Of a stretch of 12,615 bases of DNA, positions 4,988-12,528 are shown one piece after another (position 1 is the first letter of the stretch; each line of letters begins with the position of its first letter). The translations under genes and the position numbers were made by a program. The stretch is from UBA4722 sp041690995. Its GTDB lineage: Bacteria > Pseudomonadota > Gammaproteobacteria > DSM-16500. The notes under the pieces are model-generated. The model saw only the letters and a list, made by a program, of their open reading frames with translations, did no database searches and was not told where the DNA came from. The stretch lies in the NCBI GenBank assembly GCA_041690995.1, contig JBEPVM010000047.1, positions 1-12,615 on the forward strand, given 5' to 3'.

Positions 4988-7381
4988 ATGGCACATGAAC
5001 AGATTGAAAGAATTAATCAAATAGGTGATGTAACTTTAGAGAATGCGCTTCAGATATTAGAGATACATGAGCTAAATCCTTCTGTAGATGCCATTACTAA
5101 AGCCTATAAAAAATTATCATTGGTTGTTCATCCTGATAAAAATCCAAACGATAAAGCAGCAGCAGAAGCCGCTTTTAAAAAATTATTGGCTGCCAAAGAA
5201 CTTGGTATTACCGGTCAGGCAAAAGCTGCTTTAGTAGATTTATCAGATTTCTGTAATGGAATGTTTGATAAAGAAAATTCATACATGAAAGGGCCAGTGG
5301 TAGCTCAAATAAGACAAATGATTCTTTCTTGGAGGGGAGAGTTAAATTATCCTTCGGAACCAAATTCACAAAATGTGCGTAATTTTTTTGATGAAAAATT
5401 ATTTTCTGATATACATCCTGAGGACAAAAAGAGATTTTTAGAATTGGTACATGCTTTTTTTCCAGATGGAGATTGCCCAAGTAGCTCATTGTCAGAAAAC
5501 TATACTTCTAACGAACTACAATTAGAAATTCTGCCATTTTTAAGAGGAATAGCTAGTCGCTATTCTGAGTTTAGATCATTTCACCATAAGGGTTTTAAGG
5601 ACGTTGTAACAACTATTTTTGAAGAGACTAATAAGACGTTATTGCGTATTATAAAAGCAGGAGTAGAGCAAGAAGAAAAAATTCAGGAATTTCGGAGTTT
5701 TCAAGAATTTTGTCATGCTTTTATGGGATTATTAGAAGTACAAACCATGGATCAAGTAGCTGTGTTGAATCCAGCACGAAAGGAAGCTTTTTTTCTTTTA
5801 GATGATTTGGTTCGTAGTAACTCTGGCTTATTTTCTAATTTGGTGGCAAATGCTCACCTTATTCGTTCTCAGCTGGGAAAGGAGAAATTTTTGTATGCTG
5901 ACACAAGCCTAGATGGAGATTCTGATAAGGCTACGTGGATTGGAGAACAGTATTGTAATAATCTAAGTCATACTAAGCAAGATATTTTTCAGGCGCAATT
6001 AAATTATATGATGAAGCTCGTTCTTGGAGAGAATTTGGAGCAGCTATCAGACACTCTTTATAAAAGATTTCCTGAGCAAGATAGTATATTAGAACTAGAT
6101 CAAATGAACGAGGATCGTGGAAGTAGAAAATTCAAAAATAATTATACAGGGGAAAGTATAGCTTTTTCTATGAGGAGATCGTGCAGGTGGTTGGAAGAAG
6201 ATAACGATCCGAATATCCTTGATAATTCTCATCCTCAGTATAAGATTGCTGCTGTTATTCCTTCTCCTATAAAGTCTTCCGTGATGAGTAGCTATGAAGC
6301 TAATTATCGTGATGCGAACGTTATCGAATTCCTTGATAGTTGTTATGGAAAAGCCTTTAGTAAATTTGAGGAGGTAACAAGAAGAAAACACGTAAAAGGT
6401 TTAAGCGGTTGTTTAACTGCTATGCAAAAAACATGGGAAGATTTCAAGTTTGTTGTTCCTGGTTCTATAAAAATAAAAATAGTAGAAGAAGGCGTAGAAG
6501 AACAAGCCCAACAACAAGCGGAAGCGCAAGAAAAAGAACAAGCCCAACAACAAGCGGAAGCGCAAGAAAAAGAACAAGCCAAACAACAGGCAGAAGCGCA
6601 AGAAAAAGAAACAGAAAGGCAAAAGGCAAAAGAAAACGAAAAAAGACAAGAAGAAGCAAAAGCAGAAGCAAAAGCAGAAGCAAAAGCAGAAGCAGAACTA
6701 GAATCAGAAGCAAAAGCAAAAGCAAAAGTAGAACGAGAAAAAGCAAAAGCAGAAGAAGAGAAAAGAGACGTAGTATGGCAGGAACCTGCTCGGCTACCTA
6801 CCATTCCTCAAACAGTTCAATTAGTCTGCGAAAATAATTTTATAAAGGATATTATAACGCACGACTCGGAGATAACTCATGAACTTTTTGTGAGGCGACT
6901 TGAAGAATATAGGGATTTACTTTTGAATGAGGAGAAATATTTACCTCAACATGTGAACAGGGTAAAGGAAGCATTACTTGCGTTGTCAAAAGCAGATGAA
7001 AATACTGCCTTTGCTGCGATTAATCAATTCCATGCAGCAGCGACAAACTCAAATTTCAACCCAAGATTAAAACGGTTTGGAATATGGCTCGCTCTTACAT
7101 TACTCGGTGGATTGATTGGGGTTGGTTGTGGGTTTCTCGTTGTTGCTGCTCCTCTTGCATATCCATTTTTATGGATGGTTGAGAGTGGTGTTTTTACGGG
7201 TTCTTGTATGGGTGCTTTTGTGGCTATGAAGTACGCAGTACCCGTCACTGAATCCCTTGCTAAAGGAGAGGGAATAAGCAGCCTGCTGGTTAACACATGG
7301 TTTTTTCGGGGTAAGATGGGAGAGAAGAAAAAGGAGGAAGCAGCAAACAGAGCTAACGCTACCTCTGGTCTTAGAACGTAA
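4988..7381 (+). CDS. J-domain protein with coiled coil and C-terminal membrane region; unknown family
   Basis: The 797-residue protein has a DnaJ-type J domain at about residues 15-75: ITKAYKKLSLVVHPDKNPND, with the HPD triad at 48-50 that stimulates Hsp70 ATPase. DnaJ's Gly/Phe linker, zinc-finger and substrate-binding domains are missing. Residues about 80-495 match no family I recognise. Residues about 498-594 form a Gln/Ala/Glu/Lys-rich coiled coil built from DNA repeats. Residues about 697-752 are hydrophobic (FGIWLALTLLGGLIGVGCGF and GSCMGAFVAMKYAV), probably a membrane hairpin. The tail is hydrophilic and ends EKKKEEAANRANATSGLRT. The start has a strong AAGGTGA ribosome site. AGA/AGG arginine codons are frequent (for example a cluster near 6173-6188), unlike sbcB, which hints at acquisition. 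An Hsp70 co-chaperone secreted into a host cell is conceivable given the E-rich tail, but this is speculation. Confidence 0.85.
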   Translation: MAHEQIERINQIGDVTLENALQILEIHELNPSVDAITKAYKKLSLVVHPDKNPNDKAAAEAAFKKLLAAKELGITGQAKAALVDLSDFCNGMFDKENSYMKGPVVAQIRQMILSWRGELNYPSEPNSQNVRNFFDEKLFSDIHPEDKKRFLELVHAFFPDGDCPSSSLSENYTSNELQLEILPFLRGIASRYSEFRSFHHKGFKDVVTTIFEETNKTLLRIIKAGVEQEEKIQEFRSFQEFCHAFMGLLEVQTMDQVAVLNPARKEAFFLLDDLVRSNSGLFSNLVANAHLIRSQLGKEKFLYADTSLDGDSDKATWIGEQYCNNLSHTKQDIFQAQLNYMMKLVLGENLEQLSDTLYKRFPEQDSILELDQMNEDRGSRKFKNNYTGESIAFSMRRSCRWLEEDNDPNILDNSHPQYKIAAVIPSPIKSSVMSSYEANYRDANVIEFLDSCYGKAFSKFEEVTRRKHVKGLSGCLTAMQKTWEDFKFVVPGSIKIKIVEEGVEEQAQQQAEAQEKEQAQQQAEAQEKEQAKQQAEAQEKETERQKAKENEKRQEEAKAEAKAEAKAEAELESEAKAKAKVEREKAKAEEEKRDVVWQEPARLPTIPQTVQLVCENNFIKDIITHDSEITHELFVRRLEEYRDLLLNEEKYLPQHVNRVKEALLALSKADENTAFAAINQFHAAATNSNFNPRLKRFGIWLALTLLGGLIGVGCGFLVVAAPLAYPFLWMVESGVFTGSCMGAFVAMKYAVPVTESLAKGEGISSLLVNTWFFRGKMGEKKKEEAANRANATSGLRT
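6503..6610 (+). repeat. Three 36-bp coding tandem repeats in the J-domain gene
   Basis: Units at 6503-6538, 6539-6574 and 6575-6610 each encode 12 residues of the pattern QAQQQAEAQEKE. Units 1 and 2 are identical in DNA; unit 3 has a few changes (KQQ for QQQ). They are followed by shorter GCAAAAGCAGAA-type repeats (about 6656-6750) encoding KAEA. Frame-preserving copy-number change is expected. The repeats keep several other frames open, which creates spurious overlapping ORFs. Confidence 0.9.
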
Positions 7382-7386
7382 TTCTA

Positions 7387-7590
7387 GAGAACATTCATTT
7401 AACTGTGTCATTCCTCTGAAAGCTTGTCATTCCCGCGAAAGCGGGAACCCATTTTGACATGTAGCTAAACTGACCTTAGTAAAATAATTTCCACTGACTA
7501 AGGCAGGTTTAATTGCACGTCAAAATGGGTTCCCGCTTTCGCGGGAATGACAAGCTTTCAGAGGAATGACACAGTTAAATGAATGTTCTC
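7387..7590. mobile_element. 204-bp inverted-repeat element with identical 72-bp arms
   Basis: The left arm (7387-7458) and right arm (7519-7590) are exact reverse complements over all 72 bp. The 60-bp centre continues as an imperfect inverted repeat (CCTTAGT ... ACTAAGG). Each arm holds an inner CCCGCGAAAGCGGG palindrome next to GTCATTC, resembling the ATTCCC-N8-GGGAAT repeats known from Neisseria and other proteobacteria. AATTCT occurs at 7380-7385 and 7591-7596, a possible 6-bp target duplication off by one base. The element starts 5 bp after the J-domain stop codon. A partial relative sits at 1-57. No coding capacity. Confidence 0.75.
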
Positions 7591-7599
7591 AATTCTCCA

Positions 7600-7628
7600 T
7601 AGTTTTTTCATTCAGATAATGCCATAAT
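7600..7628 (+). promoter_or_regulatory. Candidate promoter of tRNA-Gly
   Basis: CATAAT (7623-7628) is followed by a GC-rich CGCGC near the expected start, like the discriminators of stringently controlled stable-RNA promoters. A T-rich stretch about 17 bp upstream (7600-7609) is only a poor -35. It lies between the 204-bp element and the tRNA. Confidence 0.3.
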
Positions 7629-7651
7629 TCGCGCTTGGAAAACATTTTTTC

Positions 7652-7725
7652 GCGGGTGTAGTTCAATGGTAGAATAGGAGCTTCCCAAGCTCTTGGCGTG
7701 GGTTCGATTCCCATCACCCGCTCCA
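7652..7725 (+). tRNA. glyU: tRNA-Gly, anticodon CCC
   Basis: A full cloverleaf can be drawn. The acceptor GCGGGTG (7652-7658) pairs with CACCCGC (7715-7721). D stem GTTC/GAAT; anticodon stem GGAGC/GCTCT with loop TTCCCAA (anticodon CCC at 7684-7686); T stem GTGGG/CCCAT with loop TTCGATT. The discriminator is T7722 and CCA is encoded at 7723-7725. It closely resembles E. coli glyU, reading GGG. The asmA start codon follows 20 bp later, so the two may share a transcript. Confidence 0.95.
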
Positions 7726-7745
7726 ATACTAATTCAGGAGACTTT

Positions 7746-9614
7746 ATGAGAAGGCCTTTAAAATTAATCAGTCTATCTATTGGTATTTTGCTGTTGCTGG
7801 TTATTTTTTTCACCGTGTGCGTAGTTACTTTTGTCAATCCCAATCGCTTTAAACCTCTGATTACTGAGCAAGTGATGAAATATACAGGGCGGCAATTGAC
7901 AATGGACGGTGATCTGTCCTGGACAGTGTTTCCTTATTTTGGCGTGAAAACAGGCCATGTCCTCTTGGGTAATCCTGCTGGTTTTACACAAAAAACATTC
8001 GCAGAAATTAATCATGCAACGATTGGCATCCGATTATTCCCCTTATTTCATAAAAAAATTGAGTCCAGTGGGATTACGCTGGATGGATTAAAATTAAATT
8101 TAATAAAAGAAGCGAATGGTCAAACAAATTGGCAGTTTCAAAATGCTGGGGGTGCTGTTAATAACGCTCCCGATCATTTTTCTCAACGGGATAAAATAAA
8201 ACAATTACCCGTTGCCTTGGCAATTTCAGGTGTTGATATTGAAAATGCAGAAATTCATTGGATTGATGAACAAAATAACCAATCAGCCCTTGTTGAGAAA
8301 TTCACATTACATGCGAAAAATGTGAGTTTGCTTACTCCATTTCCTATTACGGGTAAATTTAATTTTTCTAGTAAAAATCCAGCGTTATCAGGGCGTATTG
8401 CATTTACCAATGATATTTCTATGAATCTCGATCAGCAAGTGTTCTCATGCCGAAATCTTATTTTGAATGCAATGGTCCAGCAGGGGAATAAAAAATTTAA
8501 TGGGAAAATGACGGGTGATGTGGTTGCTGATTTATCACAGCAAACAATGGAGTGGTCTAATTTCTGTGGAGAACTCGAAAATTTGATTTTTACAGGGAAA
8601 ATAGGGGTGGTGGATTTGGCATCGCATCCGCATGCCGCAGGCCACTTGCAAATTCAACCGTTTGGTTTGAATGAATTGCCCCACTTTATTCGAGACGATT
8701 TAGCCAACATACAAATGCTAAAAAACATCCGAGGCGATATTGATTTTACTACAGCGATGAATGCTCTCGAGGTACAAGGAAAATTGAACATTGATGCGGT
8801 GAACGTGAATCACCTCACGTTAAGCAATATAGTAATCCCTGTCCATTATCAAATAGGTGTATTAGAACTGGCTGCAGTGACAGCTGATTTTTATAAAGGT
8901 ACTTTACAGGCTAACATAAAAGTCAATTTAACAGGTGCTGTACCGCAGATAGCAACAGAAGGGAAATTAGTGAATGTGCAAGTAGCCCCTTTATTACATG
9001 ATTTAGGCGCTAATCAAAAGCTGGCGTTAACAGGGATAGGCAATATGGATTTTCAAACAACAACACAAGGGCTTGATGCGAATACAGTGTTGAGAAATTT
9101 GAATGGCATAGGTCATGTGAATGTTAATCAAGGCATATTGCAAGGGATCGACCTTGCTTATTTGCTGGATAGCGCTTATGCCTTCGCCAAACAAAAACCA
9201 TTAACGACAGCGAATACCCATCAAACAGATTTTGGTAATTTAATTGCAACGGTCTTGATACAAGATGGAGTGTTCATTAACAATGATTTAGTGATGGATT
9301 CACCGCGTTTCAAAACTACTGGTAAAGGAAATCTGAATTTAGTGAATCAAAAAATAGATTATCATTTGCAGGCATTCTTAAATAAATTATCAGTGAATCA
9401 GCGTAATGATTGGGGGAATTTATATGGATTGGCCATTCCTGTTCGCGTGGTAGGTGATATGCAAAACCCCACTATTAGCCTGGATACAACCGTTTTAGCG
9501 CAAGAAGTCGCTCAGGAAGAAATTAAAAAAGTGCAATTGAAAGTGAAAGAACAATTGCAAGATAAAGTAAAAGGAAAAGCAGGCGAGCTATTGCAGAATT
9601 TATTAGGGCAGTAA
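7746..9614 (+). CDS. asmA: AsmA family envelope protein
   Basis: AsmA-type protein, anchored in the inner membrane with a large periplasmic part. The family is thought to move phospholipids between membranes and affects outer-membrane assembly. Its 622 residues match E. coli AsmA (617). A positively charged lead and membrane helix (MRRPLKLISLSIGILLLLVIFF, the helix at about 7-29) is followed by the conserved NPNRFKPLITEQVMKYTGRQ, GDLSWTVFPYFGVKTG and the AsmA N-domain. The C-domain has GNLNLVNQKIDYHLQAFL and IPVRVVGDMQNPTISLD, and the protein closes with the usual amphipathic helix rich in Leu/Lys. The start at 7746 has CAGGAG at 7734-7739; the frame is open back to 7698, but that part lies in the tRNA. 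No terminator follows it, and the first paralog begins 57 bp on. Confidence 0.93.
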   Translation: MRRPLKLISLSIGILLLLVIFFTVCVVTFVNPNRFKPLITEQVMKYTGRQLTMDGDLSWTVFPYFGVKTGHVLLGNPAGFTQKTFAEINHATIGIRLFPLFHKKIESSGITLDGLKLNLIKEANGQTNWQFQNAGGAVNNAPDHFSQRDKIKQLPVALAISGVDIENAEIHWIDEQNNQSALVEKFTLHAKNVSLLTPFPITGKFNFSSKNPALSGRIAFTNDISMNLDQQVFSCRNLILNAMVQQGNKKFNGKMTGDVVADLSQQTMEWSNFCGELENLIFTGKIGVVDLASHPHAAGHLQIQPFGLNELPHFIRDDLANIQMLKNIRGDIDFTTAMNALEVQGKLNIDAVNVNHLTLSNIVIPVHYQIGVLELAAVTADFYKGTLQANIKVNLTGAVPQIATEGKLVNVQVAPLLHDLGANQKLALTGIGNMDFQTTTQGLDANTVLRNLNGIGHVNVNQGILQGIDLAYLLDSAYAFAKQKPLTTANTHQTDFGNLIATVLIQDGVFINNDLVMDSPRFKTTGKGNLNLVNQKIDYHLQAFLNKLSVNQRNDWGNLYGLAIPVRVVGDMQNPTISLDTTVLAQEVAQEEIKKVQLKVKEQLQDKVKGKAGELLQNLLGQ

Positions 9615-9671
9615 AAGCGTGCTTAACAGGGCGAGATTTTAAACCAGTTTTAACATTCCATGGAGGGGAAT

Positions 9672-10484
9672 ATGTCAAATTTTTGGGGAGAGAGTACTGA
9701 TGATTTTGTTGTACATACTACTGAACTAGGTAGCACAGTTGGAGCAACAGCAGGATTTATATTGACTGTTTCTGGGGTTATAGGAACGGGCCCTCTGCTT
9801 CCTTTGCTTTTAATATGTTCGGTGGCCATGACTGTCCTGAAAGGAATGCATGTTGCGGGATTGCAGAAGAGGAAACAAGAGAAAGAAGAGGACACGACTA
9901 ATAAAAAAATAATGGAGGCTGTCCAAAATAAAGAGATCTTCACAGGCGCAGCTTTTGGCATCACTACAGTGGGAGCCTCTTTTTTAACAACGCACCCTGC
10001 AGTTACTGTTTCTGCGGCAAGTAGCGTGTTGTACCCTGCCCAGAGCGTGATTGCGTTAGGGTTTGCAATTAATGCGCTTGTTGAGCTTTATGATAATGTT
10101 TGTCAATGGCAAGAGCTGAGGGCGCTTGAGGCAAGCAATAACCCCAAAGTTTATGGGGAGTATGAGCAGTCATCTAAAGCGACAGGGAAATTAGCTCTCT
10201 CCTCTTTAGTTAAATTTTTGGGTTGGTGTGCTGTGATGACAGGTAGTTTTACATTTGCCTTGCCACTGGCTACTTTGTTAGTCTCAGGGGGGTTGGCGCT
10301 TGTTGCAGGCAGTCATTTTTATAACAATTTCTTTGCGATTCCTAGAATAATAGTAAAAGAAGAGAAAGATGGTGATTTTATAACGCGTGTTAATAATAGT
10401 GTTAATAATAATAGTGCTCGAATCGGAAATGGGTGGTGGGGCAACACCATGCCAAAACTCTTGCGTGGGTTACAGGTTATATAG
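9672..10484 (+). CDS. Tandem hydrophobic paralog 1, unknown family
   Basis: A 270-residue protein of a family I do not recognise. The start at 9672 follows GGAGGGG (9663-9669); an in-frame ATG at 9660 would put that site inside the gene. Three hydrophobic blocks, rich in Gly/Ala and each possibly a helical hairpin, are seen. Block 1, about 22-64: ATAGFILTVSGVIGTG then a Leu-rich run. Block 2, about 91-146: GITTVGAS, then ALGFAINALVELYDNV-QW. Block 3, about 174-223: LALSSLVKFLGW, then GGLALVAGSHFYNNFFAIPR. Charged linkers lie between them. There is no signal peptide with a cleavage site. The tail is Asn-rich and ends RGLQVI, echoing the GLQL ends of paralogs 2 and 3. It is the most divergent of the three. 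It follows asmA by 57 bp without a clear terminator, so read-through from asmA is possible. Confidence 0.8.
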   Translation: MSNFWGESTDDFVVHTTELGSTVGATAGFILTVSGVIGTGPLLPLLLICSVAMTVLKGMHVAGLQKRKQEKEEDTTNKKIMEAVQNKEIFTGAAFGITTVGASFLTTHPAVTVSAASSVLYPAQSVIALGFAINALVELYDNVCQWQELRALEASNNPKVYGEYEQSSKATGKLALSSLVKFLGWCAVMTGSFTFALPLATLLVSGGLALVAGSHFYNNFFAIPRIIVKEEKDGDFITRVNNSVNNNSARIGNGWWGNTMPKLLRGLQVI

Positions 10485-10492
10485 CACGTGAA

Positions 10493-10504
10493 TAATAGCT
10501 ATTA
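10493..10504. promoter_or_regulatory. 12-bp perfect palindrome between paralogs 1 and 2
   Basis: TAATAGCTATTA is a perfect palindrome 8 bp after the paralog 1 stop codon and 37 bp before the paralog 2 start. It could be an operator half-site pair or chance in AT-rich DNA. The 57-bp gap has room for little else besides the paralog 2 ribosome site. Confidence 0.2.
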
Positions 10505-10541
10505 AAAATCAAGATGTACGTTTTTTGCGAGAGGGTATGAA

Positions 10542-11369
10542 ATGCCAAGGGTAAACGTAATCGAAGCTGCAGATACAGCGTTGGCTATATTTACTGAAGA
10601 GAGTAACACGGTTGTAGCAACAGCAGGATGTCTATTGACGGCTTTCGGAGTGGTTGGGACAGGTGGTGCTTTATTGCTTTTACTTCTGATGTCATCCTCA
10701 CTGCTCACTCTCATGAAAATGATTCATATTAAGGGATTGAATAGTAGAAAAACAGCTATACAGGATACCATAACGAAAAAAATGTACACTGCATTGAGGA
10801 AAAAAGAAGCGGGTACAGCGCTGGCTTTGGGTTCAACCACAATGGGTGCAAGTATTTTTATGACGCATTCTATTGCTTCTGCTGCTACAGCGATGGGTGT
10901 CTTACACCCTGGGCTCAGTTTGGTAGCGTTAGGTTTTGCTATTAATGCGGTTGTTGAGTTTTATGATAATGTGGATCAATGGCGAGAAAAAGTGAATGAT
11001 AAGAATTATTATACAGAGGAAGAGCAAGAATCGGGGTTAAAAGACAAGCAGATTGCAGCAGCTAGAAATTTAGCTCTCTCCTCTTTTGTTAAACTATTAG
11101 GGTGGTCTTGTATAGTAACAGGCGGCTTTGCACTTGCCGCACCCTTTGCTCCTTGGTTAATTCCAGGTGGATTGGCGCTTATTGCAGGAAGTCATCTTTA
11201 TAACAATCTTTTTGCCACCCCAAGAGCACAAAATACAGATGGATATAATACCGATGCTAGCGGGTCTCGTAGCTGTTGGCATTCTTTCCCAGATCGTGTA
11301 ATGAAAAATAGCTGTAGAGGGAAGATCATTCAGAATGATAATTCTAATGTAGGTTTACAGCTTTGGTAG
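10542..11369 (+). CDS. Tandem hydrophobic paralog 2, unknown family
   Basis: 275 residues, with the ribosome site GAGGG at 10531-10535. It shares all three hydrophobic blocks with its neighbours and is closest to paralog 3. Block 1: TVVATAGCLLTAFGVVGTGG, then KMIHIKGLNSRK. Block 2: GTALALGSTTMGAS, then VLHPGLSLVALGFAINAVVE and FYDN. Block 3: ARNLALSSFVKLLGWSC, then GGFALAAPFAPWLIPGGLAL and AGSHLYNNLFA. The tail carries NSCRGKIIQNDNSNVGLQLW. The first linker is short (about 29 residues between HIKGLN and GTALALG). The spacing of 57 bp after paralog 1 suggests one transcript. No enzyme motif, metal site or cleavable signal is apparent. An inner-membrane or host-membrane-inserting protein fits the composition; function unknown. 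Confidence 0.82.
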   Translation: MPRVNVIEAADTALAIFTEESNTVVATAGCLLTAFGVVGTGGALLLLLLMSSSLLTLMKMIHIKGLNSRKTAIQDTITKKMYTALRKKEAGTALALGSTTMGASIFMTHSIASAATAMGVLHPGLSLVALGFAINAVVEFYDNVDQWREKVNDKNYYTEEEQESGLKDKQIAAARNLALSSFVKLLGWSCIVTGGFALAAPFAPWLIPGGLALIAGSHLYNNLFATPRAQNTDGYNTDASGSRSCWHSFPDRVMKNSCRGKIIQNDNSNVGLQLW

Positions 11370-11397
11370 AGTAGTAAGGCGGATTAGGCGTTATTTG

Positions 11398-11416
11398 CCC
11401 CGCAACCTGTGCGGGG
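11398..11416 (+). terminator. Hairpin downstream of paralog 2
   Basis: CCCCGCA (11398-11404) pairs perfectly with TGCGGGG (11410-11416) around a 5-base loop, 28 bp after the stop codon. It is GC-rich, but no U-run follows, so termination may be weak or Rho-assisted. Confidence 0.4.
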
Positions 11417-11474
11417 TAAGCTATAATTCGCCGAATGAAATTCGTTATGTTATTTAAAAATAAGAAAGATTATG

Positions 11475-11495
11475 CCTATAACCTGTTGTTATAGG
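11475..11495. promoter_or_regulatory. Inverted repeat upstream of paralog 3 (possible operator)
   Basis: CCTATAAC-N5-GTTATAGG is a perfect 8+8 inverted repeat. It sits about 30 bp upstream of the candidate promoter of paralog 3, where a dimeric regulator could bind. It could equally be an RNA hairpin in the tail of the paralog 2 transcript. Confidence 0.3.
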
Positions 11496-11526
11496 TGGAT
11501 ATTATTGCAAAACAACTGGAAGGTGG

Positions 11527-11555
11527 TTGTTTTTATCAGGATTTACGTTTAAAAT
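11527..11555 (+). promoter_or_regulatory. Candidate sigma-70 promoter of paralog 3
   Basis: TTGTTT (11527-11532) and TAAAAT (11550-11555) have a 17-bp spacer. Transcription would start near 11562, about 40 bases before the ATG at 11603. The long 233-bp gap before paralog 3, unlike the 57-bp gap before paralog 2, supports separate transcription. Confidence 0.4.
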
Positions 11556-11602
11556 GAGCTTTTTTCGTTCAGTTCTGTTTTTTCAGTAAGAGGGCATGAA
11601 AA

Positions 11603-12499
11603 ATGACGATAGGCCAAGAGACGAGTTCGGACGTAGTTATAGCCGTGTGTACTGAAGTAGGTAACACAGTTGCAGCAACAGCAGGAATTATATTGACGGC
11701 TTTCGGCGTTATTGGGACAGGTGGTGCGCTAGTCCCTTTACTTCTGTTGTCATCCTCCATACTCACTCTAATGAAGATGATTCATATTAAGGGATTAAAC
11801 GACAGAAAAGAAAACATTAGACAGGATGCAATGCGAAAAATCAAGGAATCGGAAGACAGCCTAGAAAAGGCTAGACAGACAGCCGCAATGGAAAAGAAGA
11901 GGACGTTGTATACTGCATTACAAGAGAAAGAAGTGGGTACAGCTCTGGCTTTGGGGGCAACTACCATTGGGGCAGGTGTTTTAACTACGTCCTGTGCTGC
12001 TTCTTCTGCTGCAGCGATGGGTGTGCTACATCCCGCACTCAGTTTGGTGGCATTAAGTTTTGCGATTAATGCGCTTGTTGAGTTTTATGATAATGTTCGT
12101 CAATGGCAAGAAAGGGTGGGTCCTACCTATTATTATACGGAAGATGAGAAACGGCCAGGTGCATTAAAAGATAAGCAGGTTGCAGCAGCTAGAAATTTAG
12201 CTATCTCCTCTTTTGTTAAACTATTAGGGTGGTCTTGTGTAGTAACAGGTGGTTTTGCACTTGCCGCGCCCTTTGCTCCTTGGTTAATTCCAGGGGGATT
12301 GGCGCTTATTGCAGGCAGTCATCTCTATAACAATTTTTTTGCTGCTGTCCCTAGAGTATCAAGAAGCGGTGACTATAATATCGATGCTAGTAAGCCTCGT
12401 GGCTGGCTGGAATCTTTTGTGTATCGTCCACTGGGAAATAGCTGTAGAGAAAAGGTCATTTGCGTGGATTTTTCTAATGTAGGGTTACAGCTTTTGTAG
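11603..12499 (+). CDS. Tandem hydrophobic paralog 3, unknown family
   Basis: 298 residues, with the ribosome site AAGAGGG at 11588-11594. It has the same three-block plan as paralog 2, with long identical runs (PFAPWLIPGGLALIAGSHLY, SSFVKLLGWSC, YDNV-QW). Its distinguishing feature is a first linker about 22 residues longer (about 69-108), highly charged and likely helical: KIKESEDSLEKARQTAAMEK. The C-terminal tail again ends NSCREKVI-CVD-FSNVGLQLL. Copies 2 and 3 also resemble each other in the ribosome-site region and in about 33 bp after the stop codon, so the duplication covered the flanks. It probably has its own promoter and ends at a good terminator. Function unknown; no homology to a named family is recognised. 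Confidence 0.82.
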   Translation: MTIGQETSSDVVIAVCTEVGNTVAATAGIILTAFGVIGTGGALVPLLLLSSSILTLMKMIHIKGLNDRKENIRQDAMRKIKESEDSLEKARQTAAMEKKRTLYTALQEKEVGTALALGATTIGAGVLTTSCAASSAAAMGVLHPALSLVALSFAINALVEFYDNVRQWQERVGPTYYYTEDEKRPGALKDKQVAAARNLAISSFVKLLGWSCVVTGGFALAAPFAPWLIPGGLALIAGSHLYNNFFAAVPRVSRSGDYNIDASKPRGWLESFVYRPLGNSCREKVICVDFSNVGLQLL

Positions 12500-12528
12500 A
12501 GTGGATAAGGTGGATAAGGCGTTTCTTG

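Noticed and set aside
6503..6610. Direct repeats as a CRISPR array
   Set aside because: The units are contiguous without spacers and encode a coiled coil in frame.
6343..6837. Long open frames on both strands across the coiled-coil region, including an Arg/Lys/Ser-rich 142-residue one
   Set aside because: They arise because 36-bp and 12-bp repeats keep all frames free of stops; composition is extreme, there are no ribosome sites, and the J-domain frame explains the region.
7700..7725. tRNA 3' end as an integration (att) site for an island to the right
   Set aside because: No second copy of the tRNA 3' end and no integrase gene is visible in the window, and the adjacent gene is housekeeping asmA.
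7698..7745. Extension of asmA upstream to 7698
   Set aside because: The added residues are encoded by the tRNA; the ATG at 7746 has CAGGAG and a proper membrane-anchor N-terminus.
7589..7843. Antisense reading frame over the tRNA-Gly containing VMGIEPTPRAWEAPILPLNY
   Set aside because: This is the familiar spurious translation of the reverse strand of a tRNA-Gly gene, often misannotated as a protein.
9660..9671. ATG at 9660 as the start of paralog 1
   Set aside because: The GGAGGGG ribosome site lies between it and the ATG at 9672, which has correct spacing.
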